Shown here piece by piece: positions 51,087 to 59,263 of a stretch of 64,000 nt of DNA. How positions within the stretch are numbered: position 1 is the first letter of the stretch; every line of letters begins with the position of its first letter. The stretch spans positions 1 through 64,000 of the forward strand of contig CAJUEL010000017.1 of the NCBI GenBank assembly GCA_910585455.1, in the 5' to 3' direction. A program made the position numbers and the translations under genes. Under the pieces are notes generated by a model. That model was not told where the DNA came from. It made no database searches and worked only from the letters and a program-made list of their open reading frames with translations. The DNA is from an uncultured Eisenbergiella sp. GTDB taxonomy: Bacteria > Bacillota > Clostridia > Lachnospirales > Lachnospiraceae.

Positions 51087-51287
51087 ATGGCAGATAACAC
51101 CAAAAAACAGGTTCCATTGCGCCTGTCATCCAAACTTTACGACGCTATAGCCGCCTGGGCGGAGGACGACTTCCGCTCCGTGAACGGACAGATCGAATAC
51201 CTGCTGACGGAATGCGTCCGTCAGCGCAAAAAGAACGGCAGGCCCGTCCCCCATGAGCTGGACGTCCCGCCGGAGCTTGACATTTAA
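51087..51287 (+). CDS. Arc-like ribbon-helix-helix protein
   Basis: 66 residues. KKQVPLRLSSKLYDAIAAWA forms the strand and first helix; EDDFRSVNGQIEYLLTECVR the second helix, closely resembling the Arc RSVNSEI helix motif. A Pro/Glu tail follows. RHH dimers bind repeated DNA half sites, and phased ATATCA repeats occur in the SPFH promoter, so autoregulation of this pair is likely but inferred. Start at the ATG after AAAGGAAG; a longer frame overlaps SPFH. Confidence 0.78.
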   Translation: MADNTKKQVPLRLSSKLYDAIAAWAEDDFRSVNGQIEYLLTECVRQRKKNGRPVPHELDVPPELDI

Positions 51288-51303
51288 GTCCGGGAATAAA
51301 CTT

Positions 51304-51351
51304 TCAGACTATTGATTGGTATGCGCGCCAAAGCGCACAGGAGGTATCATT
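51304..51351 (+). promoter_or_regulatory. Recurrent two-hairpin leader, copy B (YbjQ)
   Basis: ACTATTGATTGGT, then TGCGCGCCAAAGCGCA (5-bp stem), then CAGGAGG and the ATG at 51352. It is the only copy on the plus strand. The first stem keeps pairing by A-U and G-U where copies C and D have C-G. Confidence 0.65.
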
Positions 51352-51666
51352 ATGATATTGGTAAATACGGATTACATCACAGGAAAAGAACTGGAAATGC
51401 TGGGGCTGGTAAAAGGAAGCACCATCCAATCCAAAAACTTCGGCAAGGATATCACCCAGGGACTGAAAACCCTCGTAGGCGGCGAGCTGAAGGCCTACAC
51501 GGAAATGATGAACGACGCCCGGGATCTTGCAACGAAGCGCATGGTCGAGGAAGCCCAGCGCCTCAATGCCGACGCCATCGTCAACATCCGCTACGCCTCC
51601 TCCGCCATCATGCAGGGAGCCGCCGAAGTAATGGCATACGGCACCGCCGTAAAATTTAAATTCTGA
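51352..51666 (+). CDS. YbjQ/UPF0145 family protein
   Basis: 104 residues. MILVNTDYITGKELEMLGLV and KGSTIQSKNFGKDITQGLKT then LVGGELKAYTEMM, RMVEEAQRLNADAIVNIRYA: full-length match to the YbjQ fold, which forms pentamers; a heavy-metal-binding name is often applied without proof. AGGAGG upstream, at the end of leader copy B. Confidence 0.9.
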   Translation: MILVNTDYITGKELEMLGLVKGSTIQSKNFGKDITQGLKTLVGGELKAYTEMMNDARDLATKRMVEEAQRLNADAIVNIRYASSAIMQGAAEVMAYGTAVKFKF

Positions 51667-51709
51667 CCGCCGACAGGAACGCTCTTCCCATTGGCCGACA
51701 GAGAAATTC

Positions 51710-51756
51710 AAAGGCAGGCACAGACGTGCATACAGCACATCCTTACCTGCCTTTTT
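51710..51756. terminator. Bidirectional terminator between YbjQ and the glycyl-radical operon
   Basis: AAAGGCAGG (51710-51718) pairs with CCTGCCTTT (51746-51754), with T5 on the plus strand after the stem and TTTGAATTT on the minus strand. Confidence 0.7.
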
Positions 51757-51776
51757 GCCGTTTCCTGTTTGTCCTC

Positions 51777-53852
51777 TTACACCGCCAGCTCCATGCGGCG
51801 GATGATGTGATCCTGATATTCCTTATCCAGCTCCACGAAATATCCCGACCAGCCCCAGACCCGCACGATCAGGTTCCGGTAATTTTCCGGATGCTTCTGG
51901 GCCTCCAGCATGGTATCCCGGTTCACCGCGTTCAGCTGCAGCTGATGCCCTCCCAGATCCATGAAGGACTTCACCAGCATGGCAACCTTTTCCACGCTTT
52001 CCGGCGTGCGGAATACGGTATCGTGCAGCTCCAGCGTCAGCGGACCGCCATTGATGGCGCGGCGCAAATCCGGCTTGGAAAAGGACTGTACGATGGAAAC
52101 CGGTCCGTTACAGCGGGAAAACAGGCTGGGAGAATAATTACAGCCAAGCCCCTCCCCCTTATGCCGCCCGTCCGGTGTGGCGGGCATATCCTTCGCGTGC
52201 CAGACATAATACATGGCAGAGCCCGTTCCCGCGCGGAAAATTCCGCCCCGGTCATTTTTCCTGCCCTGCAGCGCATCGGCAAAATCCGCCACCAGCCTGC
52301 AGGCGATCCCGTCCACGTAATCATCGTCATTGCCCATTTTGGGCGCTTCCCAGCGCAACAGATTGCAGAGCGCCTCGTCTCCCTCGAAATCCCGGGCGAG
52401 CGCGCGCTTTAGCTCTTCTGCGTCCACCTTCTTTTCCTCAAACACATACTTTTTGATCGCCGCCAGCGAATCCGCCGCCGTCGCAATTCCCGTCCCGTGA
52501 AAGCCATAATTATTATAATGACAGCCTTCGGAAATATCCGCAGCGTTTTCCGTACAGCCCTCCATCATCAGCGATACAAAGGGCGCGGGAAACAGATAGA
52601 CATTTTTCACCCGTTCGCACAGCTCATCCGCCTGACCGACAATATTGCGCTTCACCTGCCCGTAAAAGGCTTCAAAATCAGCGCACGCCGAAAGCGCATC
52701 CTCCACCGCCTCCGACACCGCCCTGGTGAAGGAAAGGGCTTCGATATTGGGAATATCCATGGCGGTTCCCGGAATGATGAATTCCCAGCATGCCGCCACC
52801 ACATAATTATAAGCGTCCTTTTTCTCATATCCCAGCTCCAAAAGCCCCGGGATCACCACATCGTCGTTGGAATACTGGGGAAATCCCAGCCCCTGCTTTG
52901 TCAGCGTGCTTCCCAGCACATAGGTCTCCATCGGCGTGTCCTTATGCACGCGCAGATTGATTTTCGGATCGATCAGCCGAAGCTCCAGACTGGCGCGCAG
53001 ACACAATTCTGAGAGCAGATTATAGCTGTCGCTGCCGTCCTCATTTAAACCGCCCAGCACCATGCTCTGTCCGTTGTCCCCCTGCTGCATGCCCGGATAC
53101 AGATCGCTGTCCCGGTTAAAGCTCAGGAAAAATTCCTCAATCAGCTCCAGAGCGCTCTCCTCATCATACAGCCCCTTTTCCATATCCCTCATCAACCAGG
53201 GATACATGTACTGATCAAATCTTCCCACCGTGTTGTGATAATTTCTGCCGCACCACATCACGAAGTGCAGAATCCGAAACATCTGCAGCGCCTCCAGAAA
53301 GCTTTCCGGCGCATATGCCGGCACCCGCGCCAGCGTCCTTGCCACCGTTTCATTGCCCTCCTGCACCGCCTTTTTCCGATAGCGCTCCGCCAGCGCAAGC
53401 ACGCTGTCCAGAATCGAAATCTGTAATTCGCAATAGTGCGCCTTTTCCCTCTTTCCCTCTTTTTCCCACGCCTGCATGCGCGCTGTCAATTCATTCCGTT
53501 TCGGGATCAGACCGACATTCAAAAGCCTGGCATAATCCACGCTGATGTTGCACACATCCCCCTTTTCGTGGATCCAATGGCTCTTTTTGAGCTCCTCCAG
53601 CTCCTCTTTCGTAAAAATCTCCGGAACAGTCTGTACGGTTCTGGTAAACGCGATCCTTTCCCCCGGAAACAACACCGGCTCTTCCCGGTCCAGCACATCC
53701 TTCAATCGCTGTGCGCTGCGGTCTGTCGCCGGCAGCTGTGCCGCCGCATATTCTCTTGCCAGCCGGTATTCGTCCTCCGGCGGCTTCCAATACGCCCTTT
53801 GTCCCTTCTGCGTCACAAAAAAATCTCTCATTTTCCGAATCCGCTCTCTCAT
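51777..53852 (-). CDS. Glycyl-radical enzyme of unassigned subfamily
   Basis: 691 residues, PFL-like family. The thiyl Cys is Cys355 in NYVVAACWEFIIPGTAMD, a Cys-x-Glu as in eliminase-type enzymes, but with Trp between and Phe after, instead of the common GCVEP. The radical Gly is about Gly667 in NLIVRVWGWSGYFVELD, where most enzymes have RVAGY/RVSGY. The Cys-x-Glu form argues against pyruvate formate-lyase (Cys-Cys). Substrate unknown; it ends an arabinoside-use operon. It overlaps the activase by 4 bp. Confidence 0.85.
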   Translation of the reverse strand: MRERIRKMRDFFVTQKGQRAYWKPPEDEYRLAREYAAAQLPATDRSAQRLKDVLDREEPVLFPGERIAFTRTVQTVPEIFTKEELEELKKSHWIHEKGDVCNISVDYARLLNVGLIPKRNELTARMQAWEKEGKREKAHYCELQISILDSVLALAERYRKKAVQEGNETVARTLARVPAYAPESFLEALQMFRILHFVMWCGRNYHNTVGRFDQYMYPWLMRDMEKGLYDEESALELIEEFFLSFNRDSDLYPGMQQGDNGQSMVLGGLNEDGSDSYNLLSELCLRASLELRLIDPKINLRVHKDTPMETYVLGSTLTKQGLGFPQYSNDDVVIPGLLELGYEKKDAYNYVVAACWEFIIPGTAMDIPNIEALSFTRAVSEAVEDALSACADFEAFYGQVKRNIVGQADELCERVKNVYLFPAPFVSLMMEGCTENAADISEGCHYNNYGFHGTGIATAADSLAAIKKYVFEEKKVDAEELKRALARDFEGDEALCNLLRWEAPKMGNDDDYVDGIACRLVADFADALQGRKNDRGGIFRAGTGSAMYYVWHAKDMPATPDGRHKGEGLGCNYSPSLFSRCNGPVSIVQSFSKPDLRRAINGGPLTLELHDTVFRTPESVEKVAMLVKSFMDLGGHQLQLNAVNRDTMLEAQKHPENYRNLIVRVWGWSGYFVELDKEYQDHIIRRMELAV

Positions 53853-54694
53853 AGCACCTCGCTCCTTATTCCATACTCCTCAAATATTTTCTGAGAAATA
53901 AAGATGCTTCCCTCCGGATCAAAGTCCGGGCTGTACTGCATGCCCGCCATGCCGTACTTGGCGCCCGCAGTTTTATGATAGGGCAGAAATTCCACCCGCA
54001 AAAGCGCTTTTGCCCCCGAAAGAAACGCCGCGGTCTTTCGATAATTCTCTTCCGTATCGTTCACGCCCGGGATTACCGGAATCCGGATGACGAAGGGTTT
54101 TTCCCCGCCGCAAAGCAGCTTCACATTCCGCAATATCCGCTCATTATCCACTCCCGTATAGCGTTTATGCTGCTCTGCATCGAACAGCTTGATATCCATG
54201 ATGACAAAATCCAGCTCGGATGCTATCGTTTCAAATACCGCAGGCTCACAGTATCCGCTCGTTTCGATCGCCCGATGGATGCCGGGAAGCCTTTGCAGCA
54301 CCGCCAGCAGAAAATCCGCCTGCATCAGCGGTTCCCCTCCTGAAAAGGTAACGCCGCCGCCGTATCTTGCATAATAGTCCCCGTTTTTTCGGATCCGCTC
54401 CGCCAGTTCCTCCGCCGTCACAGTTTCCCCCGCAATTTTGCGCAGGTGCAGCGGGCATACCGGCACACAGGCGCCGCAGGCGATGCAGGTTTCATGGGTG
54501 CACACCTGTCTGCAGCGCCCGCAGTCCGTGCAGGAAGCCCTGCTCACCATCAGCTGGGGCTGTCTGCATAGCCCCTCCGGATTATGGCACCAGCTGCAGC
54601 GCAGCGGACACCCTTTCAAAAAGATGGTCTGCCGCATTCCCGGTCCGTCAAAAACAGCGAACTCCTTACAGTCAAAAATGACCCCTATCTGCAT
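53849..54694 (-). CDS. Glycyl-radical enzyme activase (radical SAM)
   Basis: 281 residues. Radical SAM CxxxCxxC in FLKGCPLRCSWCHNPEG; an inserted two-cluster ferredoxin domain CTDCGRCRQVCTHETCIACG then ACVPVC (typical of activases for eliminase-type enzymes); GGGVTFSGGEPLMQADFLLA binds SAM. Abstracts the Gly hydrogen in the adjacent enzyme. Followed by ATGA-type overlap with it. The ATG has GGAGG upstream, 76 bp after lacI. Confidence 0.9.
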   Translation of the reverse strand: MQIGVIFDCKEFAVFDGPGMRQTIFLKGCPLRCSWCHNPEGLCRQPQLMVSRASCTDCGRCRQVCTHETCIACGACVPVCPLHLRKIAGETVTAEELAERIRKNGDYYARYGGGVTFSGGEPLMQADFLLAVLQRLPGIHRAIETSGYCEPAVFETIASELDFVIMDIKLFDAEQHKRYTGVDNERILRNVKLLCGGEKPFVIRIPVIPGVNDTEENYRKTAAFLSGAKALLRVEFLPYHKTAGAKYGMAGMQYSPDFDPEGSIFISQKIFEEYGIRSEVL

Positions 54695-54770
54695 GCTTCC
54701 TCCGTTATTTTATATTCCTTGCCGGTTACCGTTTACAGCAGCCGGCAGCTCTTTCCCGGTCAAAGCCCTG

Positions 54771-55778
54771 TCACAGCGCCATCACAGTCTGTCCCACCGC
54801 CAGCGCGGTATCGATCACAAGCTGCTCCTTTTCACCGTTTCCCTGCATCTGCTTTAGCAAAATGTCCACAGCCGCGGTGGACATCCTCCCCTTATAGCTG
54901 CTGACAGAGGTCAGCGAAAAAGGCAGGCTCAATCTGGATTGAATATGGTCAAAGCCGATCAGCGAGCAATCCTGAGGCACCCGGATTTCCCTGCGCAGCA
55001 GGCAGCTCCATGCCTCCCATGCCAGCATATCGCTGAATGCGAATATGGCGGAAAAGGAAACGCCCTCCTCCTGCAGCTGCTCCAACACAGCGGCACAGCC
55101 ATTCGCCGTGACCGGCACCTCCCGGATCAGCTTTTCCGGCACTGCAAGCCCCGACTGGGCATAGGCCCGCCGGTAGCCCGCCAGACGCTCCCGGGCGCTG
55201 GATATGTACATAGCGCCGTGCAGCAGCAGGATATCCTTATGCCCTGCGGAAATCAGCGCCGCCGTGGCGAGAAATCCCCCCATTTCATCGTTACAGACCA
55301 CATAGCTGTACGCCTCATCCCGCCGCCCGATCAGCACAAAGGGCACGCCCGTGCTCTCCAGATATTCCAGGTTCTTCCGGGTTTTCTGCGCCGGACAGAT
55401 AATGATGCCGTCCACATTTTTGTTCAGCGCGGAGCGGATCGCCTCCAGCTCCAGCGCTTCATCCTCATTCGTATTATACAGGATAGAGTTGTAGCCGTAT
55501 TCTCTGGCATGTAACTCTATCTCCTTCATCATGATCGCAAAGTGCGGGTTGGAGATATCGCCCAGGATCACCGCCACCGTATTTGTGTACCCTAACCGCA
55601 GCGACGCCGCCAGCATATTGTTCACATGTCCCATCTGCGCCGCCACTTTCTTGATTTTTTCCCGGGTCGCATCGGAAATATCCTCCTTATCCCGCAGCGC
55701 GCGGGATACCGTATTGATGCTGTAACCGGTCTCTTGTGCAATGTCCTTCAGGGTAACAACTGTTTTTTTCTGTGACAC
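54771..55778 (-). CDS. LacI-family transcriptional regulator
   Basis: 335 residues. HTH: VTLKDIAQETGYSINTVSRA then LRDKEDISDATREKI; hinge VAAQMGHVNNMLAASLRLGY; the periplasmic-binding-like core follows (TNTVAVILGDISNPHFAIMM). GTG start with GGAGGAG six bases upstream. Lies between the GH51 gene and the activase, so a local regulator responding to an arabinoside or metabolite is likely. Confidence 0.9.
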   Translation of the reverse strand: MSQKKTVVTLKDIAQETGYSINTVSRALRDKEDISDATREKIKKVAAQMGHVNNMLAASLRLGYTNTVAVILGDISNPHFAIMMKEIELHAREYGYNSILYNTNEDEALELEAIRSALNKNVDGIIICPAQKTRKNLEYLESTGVPFVLIGRRDEAYSYVVCNDEMGGFLATAALISAGHKDILLLHGAMYISSARERLAGYRRAYAQSGLAVPEKLIREVPVTANGCAAVLEQLQEEGVSFSAIFAFSDMLAWEAWSCLLRREIRVPQDCSLIGFDHIQSRLSLPFSLTSVSSYKGRMSTAAVDILLKQMQGNGEKEQLVIDTALAVGQTVMAL

Positions 55779-55834
55779 AGGCTTCTCCTCCGTCCCGCTC
55801 TCTCGTAGTCAACTCAATGATGCCAATACCCGTC

Positions 55835-57322
55835 TCACGGCTGGATTTGTGCCTCGATGCTGACCATGCCCGCTTTGGGAATCACGATTTCCTCCCGCAG
55901 ATCGATGGTACTCGTCCGCAGCGTCACACGCTCCGGCTCCTCAAAGGTGTTGTGCGCATGATAATCTGCATCCGCAAGCACGCGCATTTTTGCCGTATCG
56001 CAAAGCTTTTCTCCCACCGGAGTAAGCAGCAGCCTGCTATCCTCCTCCGCTGACAGATTGGCGATGGTGATCGTCGCAACGCCATCCTTAAAGGATGCGG
56101 ATACGGACAGATTGTCGATGCCCGCCTCCTTGCCCTGCTTATCGGTAAACGCTACCTTCTGCCGCTTTACCGCCGTGCGGATCGCCGTCGCGCCCTGATG
56201 CCCCTTGTACATGTCAAACACATGATAGGTGGGGGTCAGGATGCAGTGCTCTCCGCCTGACAGAAACAGCGCGTGCAGGTTGTTGACCAGCTGTGCCACA
56301 TTGGCCATCATGATTTTATCGCAGTGATTGTTAAATATATTCAAGGTCAGCGCCGCGACCATCGCATCCCGGATGGTGCTCTGCTGTTCAAACAGATTAT
56401 ATCCCTTGCTCGGTCCGGAGCCATTGGGATGCCAGCAGCCCCATTCGTCGATGACAAGCTTTGACCAGGGCTGCATGCCGTAGCCTTCAATGATGCTCCA
56501 GTGGCGTTTCAGGATGTCCTCCATCCACAGCGCCTGCTGCAGCTGCTGATACCACTCATCCCGGGTAAATGCGACCGGATCACCGGCAAAGGCGCAATAA
56601 TAATGGAGGGAATAGCCTTTCATATGCTTCTCGGAATTCACCATGCTTTCCATAAAGCCCTTTGTCCAATTATAATCCGCCGCATTGGGACCGCAGGCGA
56701 TCAGGGTTTTCTCTCCCGGCAAATTATCTGCCAGTGCGGAAAAACGCCGGTATTCCATCGCATAATATTCCGGCGTCATGTTTCCGCCGCCGCCCCAGTT
56801 TTCGTTCCCGATTCCCCAATATTTGATGCCGAAGGGCGCAGGATGTCCGTTTGCGGCACGCTCCTTCGCATAGGAGGTCGTCCCTTCCGGAGAATTGCAA
56901 TAGTCCATCCAGTCCCGGACATGCAGGGGCGTAACGGAGGTCAGGTTCGCCGCCACATAGGGCTTTGTCCCCACCAGCTCGCAAAAGTCCATGAATTCAT
57001 GGGTGCCCACTTCGTTGGATTCATAGCGGTTATCATCCCGGGTCCACCAGTTTACGCGCACAGGGCGTTCCTTCCCAATGCCATCGCGCCAGTCATAGGT
57101 CTCCGCGAAGCATCCGCCCGGCCAGCGCAGCACCGGTGGGTTCAGCGCGGCGAATTTATCGATCAGGAATTTACGGAATCCATGAACGTTTTCCACCGCA
57201 GAATCCTTTCCCACCCAGATGCCGTCATAGATGACGCCGCCGATATGCTCTGAAAAATGTCCATATACTTCCGGGGCAATCGTTCCCAGCTCCTCCGGGA
57301 ACATCAGGTACAGTTTTTCCAT
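55835..57322 (-). CDS. abfA: GH51 alpha-L-arabinofuranosidase
   Basis: 495 residues. TIAPEVYGHFSEHIGGVIYD then GIWVG, and RWPGGCFAETYDWRDGIG are signature blocks; acid/base Glu in YWGIGNENWGGGG; nucleophile Glu in KLVIDEWGCWHPNGSGPS. C-terminal beta-sandwich from about 400. No signal peptide, so cytoplasmic release of arabinose from imported oligosaccharides. AAGGAG precedes the ATG. Confidence 0.92.
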   Translation of the reverse strand: MEKLYLMFPEELGTIAPEVYGHFSEHIGGVIYDGIWVGKDSAVENVHGFRKFLIDKFAALNPPVLRWPGGCFAETYDWRDGIGKERPVRVNWWTRDDNRYESNEVGTHEFMDFCELVGTKPYVAANLTSVTPLHVRDWMDYCNSPEGTTSYAKERAANGHPAPFGIKYWGIGNENWGGGGNMTPEYYAMEYRRFSALADNLPGEKTLIACGPNAADYNWTKGFMESMVNSEKHMKGYSLHYYCAFAGDPVAFTRDEWYQQLQQALWMEDILKRHWSIIEGYGMQPWSKLVIDEWGCWHPNGSGPSKGYNLFEQQSTIRDAMVAALTLNIFNNHCDKIMMANVAQLVNNLHALFLSGGEHCILTPTYHVFDMYKGHQGATAIRTAVKRQKVAFTDKQGKEAGIDNLSVSASFKDGVATITIANLSAEEDSRLLLTPVGEKLCDTAKMRVLADADYHAHNTFEEPERVTLRTSTIDLREEIVIPKAGMVSIEAQIQP

Positions 57323-57347
57323 AACTTTTCTCCTTAATATTGTTAGA

Positions 57348-58235
57348 TTACTCTTTCACAGAGCCCAAAGTCAAGCCAGATACAAAAAACTTCTGCATAA
57401 AGGGATAAAAAACAACGATCGGCAGCGCGGCCACAATAATTTTCGCCGCGTTGAAGGTCTTTAGGGAGCTCAGCGCAGCCAGCTCCTCCGGCGTCAGGGA
57501 CGTGTTGGAGGTTTCCATCGTATTGATGGTCAGGCTCTGAATATAGGTCTGCAGCGGCACCTTGCGGGGCGTATTGATCAGCAGCATGCCGTTGAAGAAA
57601 TCGTTCCAGTGCCCTACTACGGAAAATACCGTAACCGTCGCCAGCGCAGGCAATGACAGCGGCACATAAATCCGCAGCAGCATCTGGATCGGGCTCACGC
57701 CGTCCAAAAGCGCCGACTCCTTGATCTCCTTGGGCAGGTTCCTGAAGAAGTTCATCACCAGCACCGCGTTATAGATGGGCAGCGCCCCCGGAATGATCAG
57801 CGCCCAGATCGTATTCATCAGACCGGTCGCCTTGATCATGAAATACCAGGGAACCATATTCGCGCCGAACAGCATCGCAAACAGCAGCACCCACATGTAA
57901 TATTTCCGCGCAGGGAAGTCCCTTTCCTCCTGAGACATGGCAAAAGCTGTGATCACCGTCATGACCAGGTTGATCGTGCCGCCTAAGAATACCCGCTCAA
58001 AGGATACCGCCAGCGCACGAAGATACCGGATATCTGTAATCAGCATTTTGTAGGGCGTAAAGGTCAGCTCCACAGGCCATAAATAAACCCTACCGGAAAG
58101 GGCAGCATTTTTGCTGCTCAAGGACAGCGCCAGCACATGTAAAAGCGGAATCAGACAGCTTAATCCCAGAATGATAAGCAGCAGCACCACCACCGCATCA
58201 AAAAGGCGGCTTTTCCATGATTTATATTTTTTCAT
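57348..58235 (-). CDS. Sugar ABC transporter permease (LplC-like)
   Basis: 295 residues, six TM segments, with the EAA-type loop LPKEIKESALLDGVSPIQML then LRIYVPLSLPALATV. LplC/YtcP group, partner of the permease upstream. ATG at 58235 follows AAGGAGG by 7 nt; a GTG two codons earlier is less well spaced. No ATPase gene is here; such systems usually share one encoded elsewhere (MsmX-type). Confidence 0.9.
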   Translation of the reverse strand: MKKYKSWKSRLFDAVVVLLLIILGLSCLIPLLHVLALSLSSKNAALSGRVYLWPVELTFTPYKMLITDIRYLRALAVSFERVFLGGTINLVMTVITAFAMSQEERDFPARKYYMWVLLFAMLFGANMVPWYFMIKATGLMNTIWALIIPGALPIYNAVLVMNFFRNLPKEIKESALLDGVSPIQMLLRIYVPLSLPALATVTVFSVVGHWNDFFNGMLLINTPRKVPLQTYIQSLTINTMETSNTSLTPEELAALSSLKTFNAAKIIVAALPIVVFYPFMQKFFVSGLTLGSVKE

Positions 58236-58247
58236 AAGCACACCTCC

Positions 58248-59189
58248 TTAAAAAATCCGGTAATTTGCAAATTTTCTCGCAAGGGCGTGGGCAGTCACGA
58301 TCAGGATGAAGCTGATGACAGATTTCATCAGACCGATCGCCGTCGCCAGCGAGTACTGGGCGCTCAAAAAGCTCATCCGGTATACATACGTATCGATGAT
58401 ATCACCGCTGCGGTAAACGATCGGACTGTACAGGTTGTATACCTGGTCAAAGCCTGCGTTCAGCACGTTGGCGATGTTCAGGGTTCCTACCAGCACCACA
58501 GTGGTCCGGATGCCCGGCAGGGTGATGTGCCAGATTTTGGCAAGTCTTCCCGCTCCGTCAATATCCGCCGCCTCATACAGCTCCGGACTGATCCCCATCA
58601 ACGCCGCCAGGAAAATGATAGCGCCATAGCCGAAGCCCTTCCACACATCCGTCAAGATCAGCACGCCCTGAAACAGGTCGTTGGAGCCCAGAAACATTAA
58701 CGGCTCCTTTATCAGCCCGATATTCACCAGCACCTGATTTACAATGCCATTGACATCCAGAAGGTTTCTGAATATCGTCGCAAGGATTACCCAGGAAAGG
58801 AAATGGGGCAAAAAACAGATGGTCTGAATTGTCTTTTTGAACTTCGCGTGCTGAATCTCATTCAGCAAAACGGCAAAAAAGATGGACAAAAGCATCGAAA
58901 GCACCAGCTTGCCGACCGCGATCTGCAGGGAATTGCGGAATATCCGCGCCGCATCCGGCATGTTCAAAATCCTCTGGAAGTTGCGCAGCCCCACCCACCG
59001 GGATTTTAAAAATCCCAAAGCGGGCTGAAAATTCTGAAACGCCATCACATTTCCGAAAAAGGGAATGATCGTATAGATAAACACAACCAGAATGCCGGGC
59101 AGCATCAGCAAATGGTACTGCCAGGTCTGCCGGATCGTCACTTTTCTGCCGCCTGACTTTTTCTCCCGCTTTTTCATAAACCCCTTCAT
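58248..59189 (-). CDS. Sugar ABC transporter permease (LplB-like)
   Basis: 313 residues, six TM segments, a Lys/Arg-rich N-terminus (MKKREKKSGGRKVTIR), then WQYHLLMLPGILVVFIYTII. The loop GISPELYEAADIDGAGRLAK then IWHITLPGI contacts the ATPase. LplB/YteP group. AAGGGGG precedes the ATG. Confidence 0.9.
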   Translation of the reverse strand: MKGFMKKREKKSGGRKVTIRQTWQYHLLMLPGILVVFIYTIIPFFGNVMAFQNFQPALGFLKSRWVGLRNFQRILNMPDAARIFRNSLQIAVGKLVLSMLLSIFFAVLLNEIQHAKFKKTIQTICFLPHFLSWVILATIFRNLLDVNGIVNQVLVNIGLIKEPLMFLGSNDLFQGVLILTDVWKGFGYGAIIFLAALMGISPELYEAADIDGAGRLAKIWHITLPGIRTTVVLVGTLNIANVLNAGFDQVYNLYSPIVYRSGDIIDTYVYRMSFLSAQYSLATAIGLMKSVISFILIVTAHALARKFANYRIF

Positions 59190-59219
59190 ATGGTTCCCCC
59201 TTTCGCTTCATGTAAAAGG

Positions 59220-59258
59220 AAAACCGGACGGTCGGCATATTCCTGACCGTCCGGTTTT
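59220..59258 (-). terminator. Attenuator-like hairpin between binding lipoprotein and permeases
   Basis: AAAACCGGACGGTC (59220-59233) pairs with GACCGTCCGGTTTT (59245-59258): 14 bp, then CCTTTT on the minus strand. It lies 5 bp after the lipoprotein stop, so partial termination would give more binding protein than permease. Confidence 0.65.
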
Positions 59259-59263
59259 TTATC

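Noticed and set aside
54724..54737. GGTTACCGTTTACA as a LacI-type operator before the activase gene
   Set aside because: The central CG and TTACC/TTTACA halves look operator-like, but the symmetry is poor and I found no second copy near the other operon genes, so the call is not supported.
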